Source of the DNA: an uncultured Candidatus Saccharibacteria bacterium
Lineage (GTDB): Bacteria; Patescibacteriota; Saccharimonadia; Saccharimonadales; Saccharimonadaceae
Reading direction: 5' to 3'
Assembly (NCBI GenBank): GCA_937902525.1
Contig: CALEKV010000102.1
Coordinates: 1-19,643 of the forward strand
DNA length: 19,643 nucleotides
Position 1 is the stretch's first letter. The number at the start of each line of letters is the position of its first letter. Of this stretch, positions 1-6,368 are shown one piece after another. The notes under the pieces are model-generated. The model saw nothing but the letters and a program-made list of their open reading frames with translations, made no database searches and was not told where the DNA came from. The position numbers were made by a program, and so were the translations under genes.

Positions 1-1
1 C

Positions 2-532
2 AGGGAAGTGGTGGCAAGCAGTACAGGCGCAAGTTTTGATTTTTTGGAGTATTTGTTAAGGCAGTCTGGCATTAACTATGAAAAAGCGTTTGAAAAAGTA
101 TTACAAGCCGTTATGCCAGGTGATAATAAATTACTTATGCCCGGTGCGGCGGAGCTGATTGCTTTTTTAGCAATATCGGGCGAACATCATGGCATTTTGA
201 CTACTGGTACTGTACCTAATCAAAGCCTAAAAGTAGCGGTCCTGCAAAGAATCACCAGGCAAGCGATACCAGCCGAAGTTACGAGCGTACCAAACAAAAG
301 TGCTGATTTCGTGCAAAATCGTAGGCGCGGTAATTTGTTTTACATCACACCACAACTAAGCGGAGTAAGCAGTGGCTTGATGGCTAAGACTATTATTTTA
401 ATTGATGACAAGGCCAGTAACTTAACGGAATCGCATCCGCATATTATTGCTATGCACGTGCCTGCTAATCCAACCACACAATCACATACACTCGAGAGTA
501 TTGGTCATTATATTAAGCGCACCTTCTCCTAG
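2..532 (+). CDS. HAD-family hydrolase-like protein, C-terminal part (5' end outside window)
   Basis: The frame is open to the left edge, so the gene probably starts upstream and the GTG at 8 is not a trustworthy start. About 175 residues are visible. A segment reading LMPGAAELIAFLA is followed by ILTTGT, which fits HAD motif II (a Thr after a beta strand). Later, TIILIDDKASNL fits motif IV, the acidic pair that holds Mg2+ in HAD phosphatases. The N-terminal DxD motif with the nucleophile would lie outside the window. HAD enzymes usually hydrolyse phosphate esters, but the substrate cannot be told from this part. The gene converges with the Gam-like gene, and a hairpin follows directly after its stop. 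The family call rests on motif pattern only. Confidence 0.6.
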   Translation, partial: REVVASSTGASFDFLEYLLRQSGINYEKAFEKVLQAVMPGDNKLLMPGAAELIAFLAISGEHHGILTTGTVPNQSLKVAVLQRITRQAIPAEVTSVPNKSADFVQNRRRGNLFYITPQLSGVSSGLMAKTIILIDDKASNLTESHPHIIAMHVPANPTTQSHTLESIGHYIKRTFS

Positions 533-538
533 ATATGA

Positions 539-583
539 CTGAACCCCATACGGGGTTCAGCTTTAAGCTCGACCCGTATGGGG
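539..583. terminator. Shared hairpin between convergent genes, with an alternative pairing partner
   Basis: A perfect 9-bp stem (CTGAACCCC and GGGGTTCAG, loop ATAC) spans 539-560, six bases after the HAD stop. At 573-582 there is CCCGTATGGG, the exact reverse complement of CCCATACGGG at 545-554, so a second, mutually exclusive 10-bp stem can form. The second copy abuts the stop of the minus-strand gene at 584. This suits a bidirectional terminator for convergent genes. There is no long U-tract on either side, so termination by this hairpin is inferred. Confidence 0.55.
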
Positions 584-1111
584 CTATGGTTTGATGGCGC
601 GCGACAGGCTGGGCGTACCAGTTGCATCTGCGCTGTTTGGTTTGACAGTCAGCACATCGCCGCCACCGGTAGAAGTCACGAAGTGTTTCGCAATGGCTAC
701 ATTCAAGATGTCTTCGAACTTCTTCAACTCCGTGATGACTACTTTGCGGGCTGCTGGCGCAATCGCGTTTAGCTTGCCGTAGCGCCTGAGGAGTTTGATC
801 AAACCGGGCATGTCAATAACTTTGTAGGTCGGCGCTACCCGGCGGATGGTTATGGTGCCGCTGGTTAGGTTGAGCGTCCTGGACTTTTTGAACAGATTGG
901 CAAAGTTTGCGCTTACTATGGCAGTAATCTCGTCAACGCCACTTTTGATGGCTTTATCCTGTAGGTCTAGTTCTGGCCGGTAGCGGGTGACTACGCGGCT
1001 GATTTCTTCATCCATCTTTTTAGTGAGCTGTGTTCGCTTTGCGACTCCTCGAGCGATTTCGCTAACGAGCACATCAAGCCGTTCTTTGGCCAGCTCCACT
1101 GTTTCAGACAT
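584..1111 (-). CDS. Gam-like host-nuclease-inhibitor family protein (phage Mu Gam / Ku-like)
   Basis: This 175-residue protein has the layout of the phage Mu Gam family. An N-terminal helical half of about 80 residues carries heptad-like patterns (LAKERLDVLVSEIARGV, KMDEEISRVVTRY). A short beta region follows (LNLTSGTITIRRVAP), then a helix LIKLLRRYG and a second helical part. Gam binds double-stranded DNA ends as a dimer and blocks exonucleases. The start at 1111 has a good Shine-Dalgarno (AGAGGTG, 7 bases upstream). It stands alone: no phage structural, integrase or transposase genes are near, and it faces away from the dcw cluster. That suggests a domesticated or cellular role, such as protecting ends during repair or DNA uptake, but this is inference. 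The family call is from recalled sequence pattern and has not been searched. Confidence 0.6.
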   Translation of the reverse strand: MSETVELAKERLDVLVSEIARGVAKRTQLTKKMDEEISRVVTRYRPELDLQDKAIKSGVDEITAIVSANFANLFKKSRTLNLTSGTITIRRVAPTYKVIDMPGLIKLLRRYGKLNAIAPAARKVVITELKKFEDILNVAIAKHFVTSTGGGDVLTVKPNSADATGTPSLSRAIKP

Positions 1112-1212
1112 CTCGGGGCACCTCTCTGTTGTTTGTGTTCTTCATATAATACAATATTTTTTTGTGGCACATGGCGTAATTGACCCAACTGTATGTACTA
1201 GGCAGGGATTGT

Positions 1213-1234
1213 TTTTCCACAAAACTGTGGATAA
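1213..1234. promoter_or_regulatory. Inverted pair of DnaA-box-like sites upstream of mraZ
   Basis: TGTGGATAA at 1226-1234 is the exact complement of the consensus DnaA box TTATCCACA. TTTTCCACA at 1213-1221 matches the consensus at 8 of 9 positions in the opposite orientation. A 4-base spacer (AAAC) separates them. The pair lies about 45 bases upstream of the proposed mraZ -35 and could also form a hairpin. In other bacteria DnaA acts at some promoters as a transcription factor. That it does so here is inference. Confidence 0.45.
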
Positions 1235-1277
1235 CTTTGCAAAAAGCCAAGAATGTTAAAAATACACAAAAAAATGC

Positions 1278-1307
1278 TTGCAAGTGGGTAGTGGTGGGTT
1301 GTATGAT
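1278..1307 (+). promoter_or_regulatory. mraZ promoter with MraZ-type boxes between -35 and -10
   Basis: TTGCAA at 1278-1283 and TATGAT at 1302-1307 are separated by 18 bases. Inside the spacer TGGGT occurs at 1285-1289 and again at 1295-1299, exactly 10 bp apart. MraZ proteins are known to bind short TGGGN repeats at 10-bp spacing in their own promoter, so this layout predicts autorepression of the dcw operon. Only two clear repeats are present; a degenerate third (GTGGA) appears near 1315-1319. The start of transcription would be near 1314, giving a leader of about 107 bases. The rest of the 1112-1420 gap holds the DnaA-like boxes and nothing else I could identify. Confidence 0.6.
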
Positions 1308-1420
1308 GAGTTTAGTGGAAAACAGCGGGACACCAGCCAAAGGTTTCCGGCAAAACAAAAACCACAAAATATTAAAAATCTAACGTTTAACGCCGAAAGG
1401 TTATTAATCAGCGAAACGCT

Positions 1421-1786
1421 ATGGATTACTTTGAACGAAAGCTCGATGATAAGCGGCGGTTAACCATACCGACGGAGCTTAGGGCAGAGTTTGCAAGCGG
1501 CGTTGTATTAACCAGGGGGTTTGGCGAATACTTACACATGTACCCACGGCAAGTATGGGACAGGGAAGTTGAACCGGCCCTGGCTGGCAACAACATCTTT
1601 GATGAGGAGTTGGCCGACCTGAATGTGCGTTTTAGGCGGGGCAAGATTACCCAGGCACTCGACCAAAAACAGGGTCGGGTAACAGTTGAGCAGCATTTGC
1701 TTGATTATGGTAGCATTACCCGCGAAGTCGTGGCGGTACGCGTAGGGCAATATTGGCGCCTTGGTGCACCCGACAAATTAGCATAG
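1421..1786 (+). CDS. mraZ: Transcriptional regulator MraZ
   Basis: This 121-residue protein has the two AbrB-like halves of MraZ. The first is near residues 4-45 (LDDKRRLTIPTELRAEF, then GEYLHMYP), matching the family pattern LDDKGRLxIPxxFR. The second is near 65-115 (RGKITQALDQKQGRVTVEQHLLDY), matching the DxxGRxxIPxxL pattern. MraZ is a ring-forming DNA-binding repressor of the dcw operon that it heads. The ATG at 1421 is chosen because the conserved domain begins only a few residues later. The purine-rich GAAAGG upstream is about 20 bases away, so initiation lacks an ideal Shine-Dalgarno. Its own promoter carries matching boxes. Confidence 0.93.
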   Translation: MDYFERKLDDKRRLTIPTELRAEFASGVVLTRGFGEYLHMYPRQVWDREVEPALAGNNIFDEELADLNVRFRRGKITQALDQKQGRVTVEQHLLDYGSITREVVAVRVGQYWRLGAPDKLA

Positions 1787-2118
1787 TTTACTTTACCGTT
1801 ATAGTTACAGCACATTAACAATTTGATAAAGCGATATCCTCGAGATCAACAATCTGGTAGTGAGGCAGTGGATTCTTGGCCCACATTAAAAACTGCCGAG
1901 TGTTCCTTCCTTAAAATACCTCCCAAAAAAACTCCACCTCACACATAAGTCTCTCAATGGCTAAGGCAATCGAATTATGATTCTGTTTCAGATTCTCCAT
2001 CGGTGGCCGCAGCCACACTTATACACAAAAACAAACATTCTTTGCGAAAACAAAAATGCTTCATTACCAGTTTGGTGATCTCGAACTACTCCGTTTTGGC
2101 TATGCTAAAATGGGGAAG
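1787..2118 (+). other. Gap between mraZ and rsmH
   Basis: About 330 bases lack a convincing gene. An in-frame ATG at 2056 would extend rsmH by 21 residues that do not look like the family. TATGCT (2101-2106) or TAAAAT (2106-2111) could act as a -10 immediately before the chosen rsmH start, but I find no credible -35. I see no terminator after mraZ, so read-through from the mraZ promoter is likely. Nothing else was recognised. Confidence 0.4.
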
Positions 2119-3009
2119 ATGAGTATCAAAGAACATCCACCACTTCATGTTCCGGTTTTACTGAATGATACGCTGCGACTGCTTGACCCTAAAATAGGTG
2201 AGAATTATCTTGACCTGACGGCTGGGTACGGCGGACACGCAGGCGAGATTTTAGCAAAAACTAAAAACTATGAGGACTCGTGCTTGGTCGACCGCGATGA
2301 ATTTGCGATTGCAAATTTGGAGCAGTTTGAAAGGCGCGGTGTCCGACTTTTGCATACTGACTTTTTGCAAGCTGCCCAGCAGCTGGTAAGGGAAGGCACG
2401 CAATTTAGTTTGATCTTACTTGACTTGGGGGTGTCGTCACCTCAGCTCGATAGGGCTGAACGAGGATTTTCCTTTACAAACAACGGTCCCCTGGACATGC
2501 GCATGGACGCTCGCCAATCACTGACAGCCGAAAGGGTAGTAAATAAATGGAGCAAAGACGAGCTGGTGCGGATTTTCCGGGAATACGGTGAAGAGCCGCA
2601 CAAGGCCGCGCATATGTATGCCGATGCTATCTATAAGCACCGGCCGCTACACACAACCGAGGAACTCGCAGACACTATCAAACAGGCATACCGTGGCCCA
2701 TGGCGCAAAACCCATCCGGCAACGCGTGTGTTTCAGGCCATCCGCATTGCGGTTAACGATGAGCTTGGACAGGTTGAACAAGCCATGCCTCTGTTGCCGG
2801 GGTTGCTAAAACCAGGCGGCAGGCTGGGGGTTATTAGTTTTCACAGCCTGGAAGACCGAATCGTTAAACAATATTTTGCGGAACAAAAAGCCAGTGGGTA
2901 TGAGGCCGAATTAGATATCCTGACCACACACCCTGTGCTTGGCGAAATATCAGACGTTCACAACCCGCGTTCACGTAGTGCAAAGCTACGTGTCGCCGTG
3001 AAAAAATAA
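2119..3009 (+). CDS. rsmH: 16S rRNA (cytosine(1402)-N(4))-methyltransferase RsmH
   Basis: RsmH (MraW) uses S-adenosylmethionine to methylate N4 of C1402 in 16S rRNA. All family landmarks are present: HVPVLLNDTL at the N-terminus, a SAM-binding loop DLTAGYGGHAGEIL, the block LDLGVSSPQLDRAERGFSF followed by GPLDMRMD, VFQAIRIAVNDEL, and VISFHSLEDRIVKQYF near the C-terminus. From 2119 the protein is 296 residues, close to the usual 300-320. ATGs at 2110 and 2056 are alternatives; none has a proper Shine-Dalgarno. I chose 2119 because HVPVLL normally lies within about 10 residues of the start and a possible -10 lies just upstream. It is second in the cluster, as in most bacteria. Confidence 0.95.
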   Translation: MSIKEHPPLHVPVLLNDTLRLLDPKIGENYLDLTAGYGGHAGEILAKTKNYEDSCLVDRDEFAIANLEQFERRGVRLLHTDFLQAAQQLVREGTQFSLILLDLGVSSPQLDRAERGFSFTNNGPLDMRMDARQSLTAERVVNKWSKDELVRIFREYGEEPHKAAHMYADAIYKHRPLHTTEELADTIKQAYRGPWRKTHPATRVFQAIRIAVNDELGQVEQAMPLLPGLLKPGGRLGVISFHSLEDRIVKQYFAEQKASGYEAELDILTTHPVLGEISDVHNPRSRSAKLRVAVKK

Positions 3010-3035
3010 AACAAACAGAAAGGAGATGTAGCACT

Positions 3036-3101
3036 ATGCCAGTACGCATCTCAGTCCAATATCAGGATCAAGAGTCACAGGTTGACGTCCACTTTAAATA
3101 A
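3036..3101 (+). CDS. Possible 21-residue leader peptide between rsmH and ftsL
   Basis: An ATG at 3036 is preceded by AAGGAGATG, one of the strongest Shine-Dalgarno sequences in the window (AGGAG ending 10 bases before the ATG). It opens a frame of 21 codons ending TAA at 3099-3101; the peptide starts MPVRISVQYQ and ends DVHFK. ftsL, which follows, has no visible Shine-Dalgarno. The product resembles nothing I recognise. It may be a leader peptide whose translation affects the downstream hairpin, or a true small protein. It could also be a relic, but the intact ribosome site argues against plain decay. Confidence 0.4.
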   Translation: MPVRISVQYQDQESQVDVHFK

Positions 3102-3181
3102 GGGCGCGTTAGCTAAAGAATCTCTTAACTGATGAATTATCTTGGCACCTAGGGCGCTAGCGGTAAAAAGCCACTGCGCCC
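3102..3181 (+). promoter_or_regulatory. Alternative RNA hairpins between leader ORF and ftsL
   Basis: A stem can form between GGGCGC at 3152-3157 and GCGCCC at 3176-3181. It continues inward with AG/CT and GG/CC pairs, one mismatch and one bulged T, around a TAAAAAG loop. A second GGGCGC at 3102-3107, starting on the base after the leader ORF stop, can compete for the same GCGCCC strand. Mutually exclusive pairing next to a short well-translated ORF is the layout of translation-coupled attenuators or translational switches. There is no U-tract, so control of translation would be more likely than termination. This is inference from base pairing only. Confidence 0.35.
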
Positions 3182-3228
3182 ACGGGCCAAAAGTTAAAAA
3201 TAGCAAACATAAACATCAAAACACCACC

Positions 3229-3579
3229 ATGCAATATACAAGAACAATGCAATTTAATAGCCGGCGCCAAACCAACTGGCAGCGTAATCAAAACACGGTT
3301 GCTTTCGCCTCTGCTATCAAACTTGGCCCGGTTACCCATACGGTGCTGATTGCCCTGATGATCACTATTTTGGGGTTAATATACCTAACGCAAGCTACTC
3401 GCGCCAGCGGTTATGATTACACGGCAAGTGAAGTACAGGGCAAAATCAGCGCCTTGACTGATCAAAAGAAAGAGCTTGAGGTGCAAAACGCTCGCTTGAT
3501 GGCGCTACAATCAGTGAAAAACAGCAGCGTGGCTAAAGCTATGACTACACCAACCGATGTGCAACACGTGGCGGAGTAA
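3229..3579 (+). CDS. ftsL: FtsL-like cell division protein
   Basis: This small bitopic protein has the FtsL layout: a short basic cytoplasmic N-terminus, one membrane helix (about residues 36-56, VTHTVLIALMITILGLIYL), then a short coiled coil (about 65-95, with LTDQKKELEVQNARLMAL). FtsL pairs with FtsB/DivIC-type proteins and FtsQ in the divisome and activates FtsW-FtsI. Sequence similarity in this family is low, so the call relies on topology, length (116 residues from 3229) and position between rsmH and ftsI. ATG at 3229 is chosen; the frame stays open to a TTG at 3142, but that extension overlaps the hairpin region. No Shine-Dalgarno is visible at 3229 or at the next ATG, 3247. Confidence 0.75.
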   Translation: MQYTRTMQFNSRRQTNWQRNQNTVAFASAIKLGPVTHTVLIALMITILGLIYLTQATRASGYDYTASEVQGKISALTDQKKELEVQNARLMALQSVKNSSVAKAMTTPTDVQHVAE

Positions 3580-3588
3580 GGCGCGGCA

Positions 3589-5031
3589 GTGGATTTTGTA
3601 AAAGGCAGTCGAACGCGCACGCTAGCCATTTTGATTTTAGTGGTGATGGTTATTTTTTTTGCACGCCTTTTTTATATTCAAATTGTCAGGCATAGTTATT
3701 ATACGGCACAGGCAGACGGTGAATATATTAAGCAGTTTACCCTACATGCTCAGCGCGGTGAATTATTTGCACTCGAAAACGACACGCCAGTAAAATTGGT
3801 GATGAACGAAACGGTCTATACTGTTTGGGCGGATCCAAAAGTAGTGACGGAGAAGCAAAAGGTTGTTGATGTATTAAACCGGGTGGCTGGGGGCAATACG
3901 CGCCAGAATTTCAGCCGGTATCTTGATATAAAAGAATCACGTTATCAGGTATTGGCCAATAAGGTTACCCGTACTCAGGCAGAACTGATAAAAAAGGAAA
4001 AGTTGGCGGGTATTGGGTTTGACGCTATCAGCCAACGCGTTTACCCGGAAGGCAAGCTAGCAAGCCAGGTGCTTGGTTTTGTTGATACCAATGGTGATGG
4101 TAAGTATGGGTTTGAGCAGTTTAACGACATTGCGCTAAAAGGGAAGGATGGCAGCTTGCAAACAGTTACGGATGTCCGTGAGGTGCCGCTGACAATCGGT
4201 AATAAAAATGTTAAAACACCTGCAATAGATGGCAAGGATACTGTTTTGACAATTGACCGCGGCATTCAGACCAAAGTAGAGCAGGTTTTGACCGCTGCAG
4301 GTGAGCGGACTCACGCTACTCATGTCAGCGCCGTAGTGATGGACCCAAATAATGGCCATGTTTTGGCTATGGCCAGCACGCCCACATATGATCCAGGTAA
4401 GTTAAACGAAGTTGGTGACGTGGCACTATTTAATAACCAAACTATCAGTACGCCATACGAAATTGGCTCGGTGGCAAAATCATACACGGTAGCTATGGGG
4501 TTAGATACTGGGGTGATTAACCCTGACAGCACGTATGTTAACACTGGAGCAGTGGCGGTTGGTGGTGAAGTCATAAATAATGCTGATAAAACACGCAAGT
4601 TGGGTACTATAACTATGCAAGATGCTCTGGATTGGTCTTTAAACACCGGAATGGTGGATATTGCGGAACGTCTGGGTGGCGGTATCAATAAGACCGCTCG
4701 TAATACAATGTACGGCTATTTTCACGATAAGTTCAGACTGGGCCAGTCAACGGGCATCGAACTTGCCAACGAGGCGCCTGGCACGGTGATATCACCTGAC
4801 GAGCAACAAGGTAATGCCGTCAGGTATAGTAATATGAGCTTTGGGCAAGGTATGGACGTCACAATGGTGCAGTCATCGGCGGCGTTCTGCGCGGTTGTAA
4901 ATGGCGGCACGTATTACCAGCCAACTGTAATAGCAGGTTATGTGGAAGGTGAGAATTATCAAAAGTTGGCAGCTAAGGTGGTACAGCAAAATGTATTAGC
5001 CCTAGCGCATCGGCCAAAGCGCGCGAAATGA
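3589..5031 (+). CDS. ftsI: Peptidoglycan transpeptidase FtsI/PBP2-class, N-terminal part of a frameshifted gene
   Basis: Class B penicillin-binding proteins crosslink septal peptidoglycan with FtsW. Visible parts are one membrane helix (about 10-30), a PBP dimerisation/pedestal region including RGELFALENDTPVKL (about 56-70), and a transpeptidase domain from about 245. The domain has the active-site SxxK as S294-VA-K297 and SxN as S350-L351-N352. The frame ends at 5031 before the third catalytic motif; KTGT lies in the next frame. The last 13 or so residues (after QQNVL) read as out-of-frame sequence. Rejoined, the two parts give about 578 residues, a normal length. Start is GTG at 3589, with GGAG about 12 bases upstream, 9 bases after the ftsL stop. 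Confidence 0.85.
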   Translation: MDFVKGSRTRTLAILILVVMVIFFARLFYIQIVRHSYYTAQADGEYIKQFTLHAQRGELFALENDTPVKLVMNETVYTVWADPKVVTEKQKVVDVLNRVAGGNTRQNFSRYLDIKESRYQVLANKVTRTQAELIKKEKLAGIGFDAISQRVYPEGKLASQVLGFVDTNGDGKYGFEQFNDIALKGKDGSLQTVTDVREVPLTIGNKNVKTPAIDGKDTVLTIDRGIQTKVEQVLTAAGERTHATHVSAVVMDPNNGHVLAMASTPTYDPGKLNEVGDVALFNNQTISTPYEIGSVAKSYTVAMGLDTGVINPDSTYVNTGAVAVGGEVINNADKTRKLGTITMQDALDWSLNTGMVDIAERLGGGINKTARNTMYGYFHDKFRLGQSTGIELANEAPGTVISPDEQQGNAVRYSNMSFGQGMDVTMVQSSAAFCAVVNGGTYYQPTVIAGYVEGENYQKLAAKVVQQNVLALAHRPKRAK

Positions 5032-5324
5032 TACACCAATCACATTATGCTACTTATAAACCAAGCGACAGGGAGGGTTACTACATTGGCGGCAAGACCG
5101 GAACTTCACAAACCATAGACCCCAAAACTGGCAAATATCGTGACGATGAAACTATTGCGACGTACCTGGGTTTTGGTGGTAACGATGTAAACAAGCCGTC
5201 CTACGTTATTATGACTAATGTATCTGGCGGCGGTAACTTTGGTGGCGGTGTCGACGCTAAACCGATTTTTAATGAAATATCAAATTGGCTAGTAGACTAC
5301 TTGAAGCTGCAGCCAAAAGGATAG
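5028..5324 (+). CDS. ftsI: C-terminal part of the same FtsI/PBP transpeptidase, carrying KTGT
   Basis: This 98-codon frame contains GYYIGGKTGTSQ, the KTGT motif of the transpeptidase fold, and the end of the domain (ATYLGFGG, then PSYVIMTNVSGG, as in class B PBPs). Reading back in this frame from the ATG at 5028 gives SPSASAKARE with no stop until TAA at 4974-4976. The original protein therefore clearly ran through here without a new start. The ATG overlaps the upstream TGA as ATGA, so coupled translation of a split protein is possible on paper. The Met is more simply an internal residue. No Shine-Dalgarno precedes it. Read as one broken gene, or a sequencing or assembly error, with the part at 3589-5031. 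Confidence 0.85.
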   Translation: MIHQSHYATYKPSDREGYYIGGKTGTSQTIDPKTGKYRDDETIATYLGFGGNDVNKPSYVIMTNVSGGGNFGGGVDAKPIFNEISNWLVDYLKLQPKG

Positions 5325-5327
5325 ATA

Positions 5328-6368
5328 ATGATTATTATGGAATTGAATACGTTAACAGGCGAAATGAGTGCAATGTTCGTGCTTTCGGTAGCATCATTTT
5401 TAATAGCAATGCTGTTAACGCCAATCTACACTACGGTTGCATATAAATATAAATTTTGGAAAAAGATCCGCCAAAATAGCACGGACGGTAAAAAGCTCCA
5501 AGTATTCAACAAACTCCATGCAGCAAAACACATGCGGCACATTCCAACTATGGCAGGAGTAGTGGGGGTGGTGGCAATAACCGCTGTAACACTTACAACA
5601 AATTTGGATCGCGCGCAAACGTGGTTGCCGTTAGCATCGCTACTTGGTGGCGGCTTGGTGGGCATTATTGATGACCTGATTAATGTACGTGGCAACGGTA
5701 GGGGAGTGGCGGGTATGAGGAGCAGTATCAAGTTTGCCATGATTGCCCTGCTAGGCTTAGCCTTGGGCTGGTTCTTTTACTTTAAACTTGGCTATAACTC
5801 TATTCACATTCCGTTTGCTGGCGACTGGATTGTGGGTTGGTGGATCATTCCAGTTTTTGCTTTTGCCGTAGTTGCTACTGGTAATGCCGTTAATATCAGT
5901 GATGGTCTTGATGGATTAGCGGGCGGATTGTTGTCGGTTAGTTTTACGATTTTTGGCGTGATTGCACTCTTACAAGGGCACACTAGCTTGGCGGGCTTTT
6001 GCTTTACCGTGGTTGGGGCATTGTTGGCGTACCTGTGGTTTAATATCTATCCGGCACGCTTTTTTATGGGTGATGTCGGCAGCTTTGCTTGGGGCACTAC
6101 GCTTGGTGTAGTGGCTATGCTCACTAACACATTGTTTTTGTTGCCGATTATTGGCATTGTGTTTGTTACCGAAGCCGGTTCGAGCTTATTGCAGATTATC
6201 AGTAAACGCTTGTTTCACCGCAAGATATTTATCAGCGCACCCATACATCATCACTTAGAGGCCAAGGGTTGGCCCGAGGTTAAAGTTACCATGCGGTTTT
6301 GGGTGATTGCGTGCGTGGCCGGTTTTGTTGGGTTGTTGTTAGCGCTGGCCGGGGGGTACATTGTTTAG
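5328..6368 (+). CDS. mraY: Phospho-N-acetylmuramoyl-pentapeptide-transferase MraY
   Basis: MraY moves phospho-MurNAc-pentapeptide from UDP to undecaprenyl phosphate, making lipid I at the inner face of the membrane. The 346-residue protein has many membrane helices and the family motifs: GIIDDLINV with the Mg2+-binding pair D115-D116, NAVNISDGLDGLAGG near 186-200, FMGDVGS with D249, and the histidine motif APIHHHLE with H307-H309. KGWPEVKVTMRFW follows as expected. AAAGG lies 7 bases before the ATG at 5328; the ATG at 5337 is an alternative. It follows ftsI directly and its stop overlaps the ftsW start, so one operon is likely. Confidence 0.96.
   Translation: MIIMELNTLTGEMSAMFVLSVASFLIAMLLTPIYTTVAYKYKFWKKIRQNSTDGKKLQVFNKLHAAKHMRHIPTMAGVVGVVAITAVTLTTNLDRAQTWLPLASLLGGGLVGIIDDLINVRGNGRGVAGMRSSIKFAMIALLGLALGWFFYFKLGYNSIHIPFAGDWIVGWWIIPVFAFAVVATGNAVNISDGLDGLAGGLLSVSFTIFGVIALLQGHTSLAGFCFTVVGALLAYLWFNIYPARFFMGDVGSFAWGTTLGVVAMLTNTLFLLPIIGIVFVTEAGSSLLQIISKRLFHRKIFISAPIHHHLEAKGWPEVKVTMRFWVIACVAGFVGLLLALAGGYIV

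Noticed and set aside
578..782. Short plus-strand ORFs over the Gam-like gene
   Set aside because: They are antisense shadows of the Gam-like gene, which has a good ribosome site and family-like sequence.
4977..5031. Programmed -1 frameshifting in ftsI
   Set aside because: The shift has the right direction, but no X-XXY-YYZ slippery heptamer is present in the shared window and no strong pseudoknot was seen. A plain one-base indel is simpler.
5029..5031. TGA recoded as an amino acid (as in Gracilibacteria)
   Set aside because: Reading through this TGA gives sequence unlike a PBP, whereas the other frame matches exactly. Other genes use TAA and TAG, with no in-frame TGA needing recoding.
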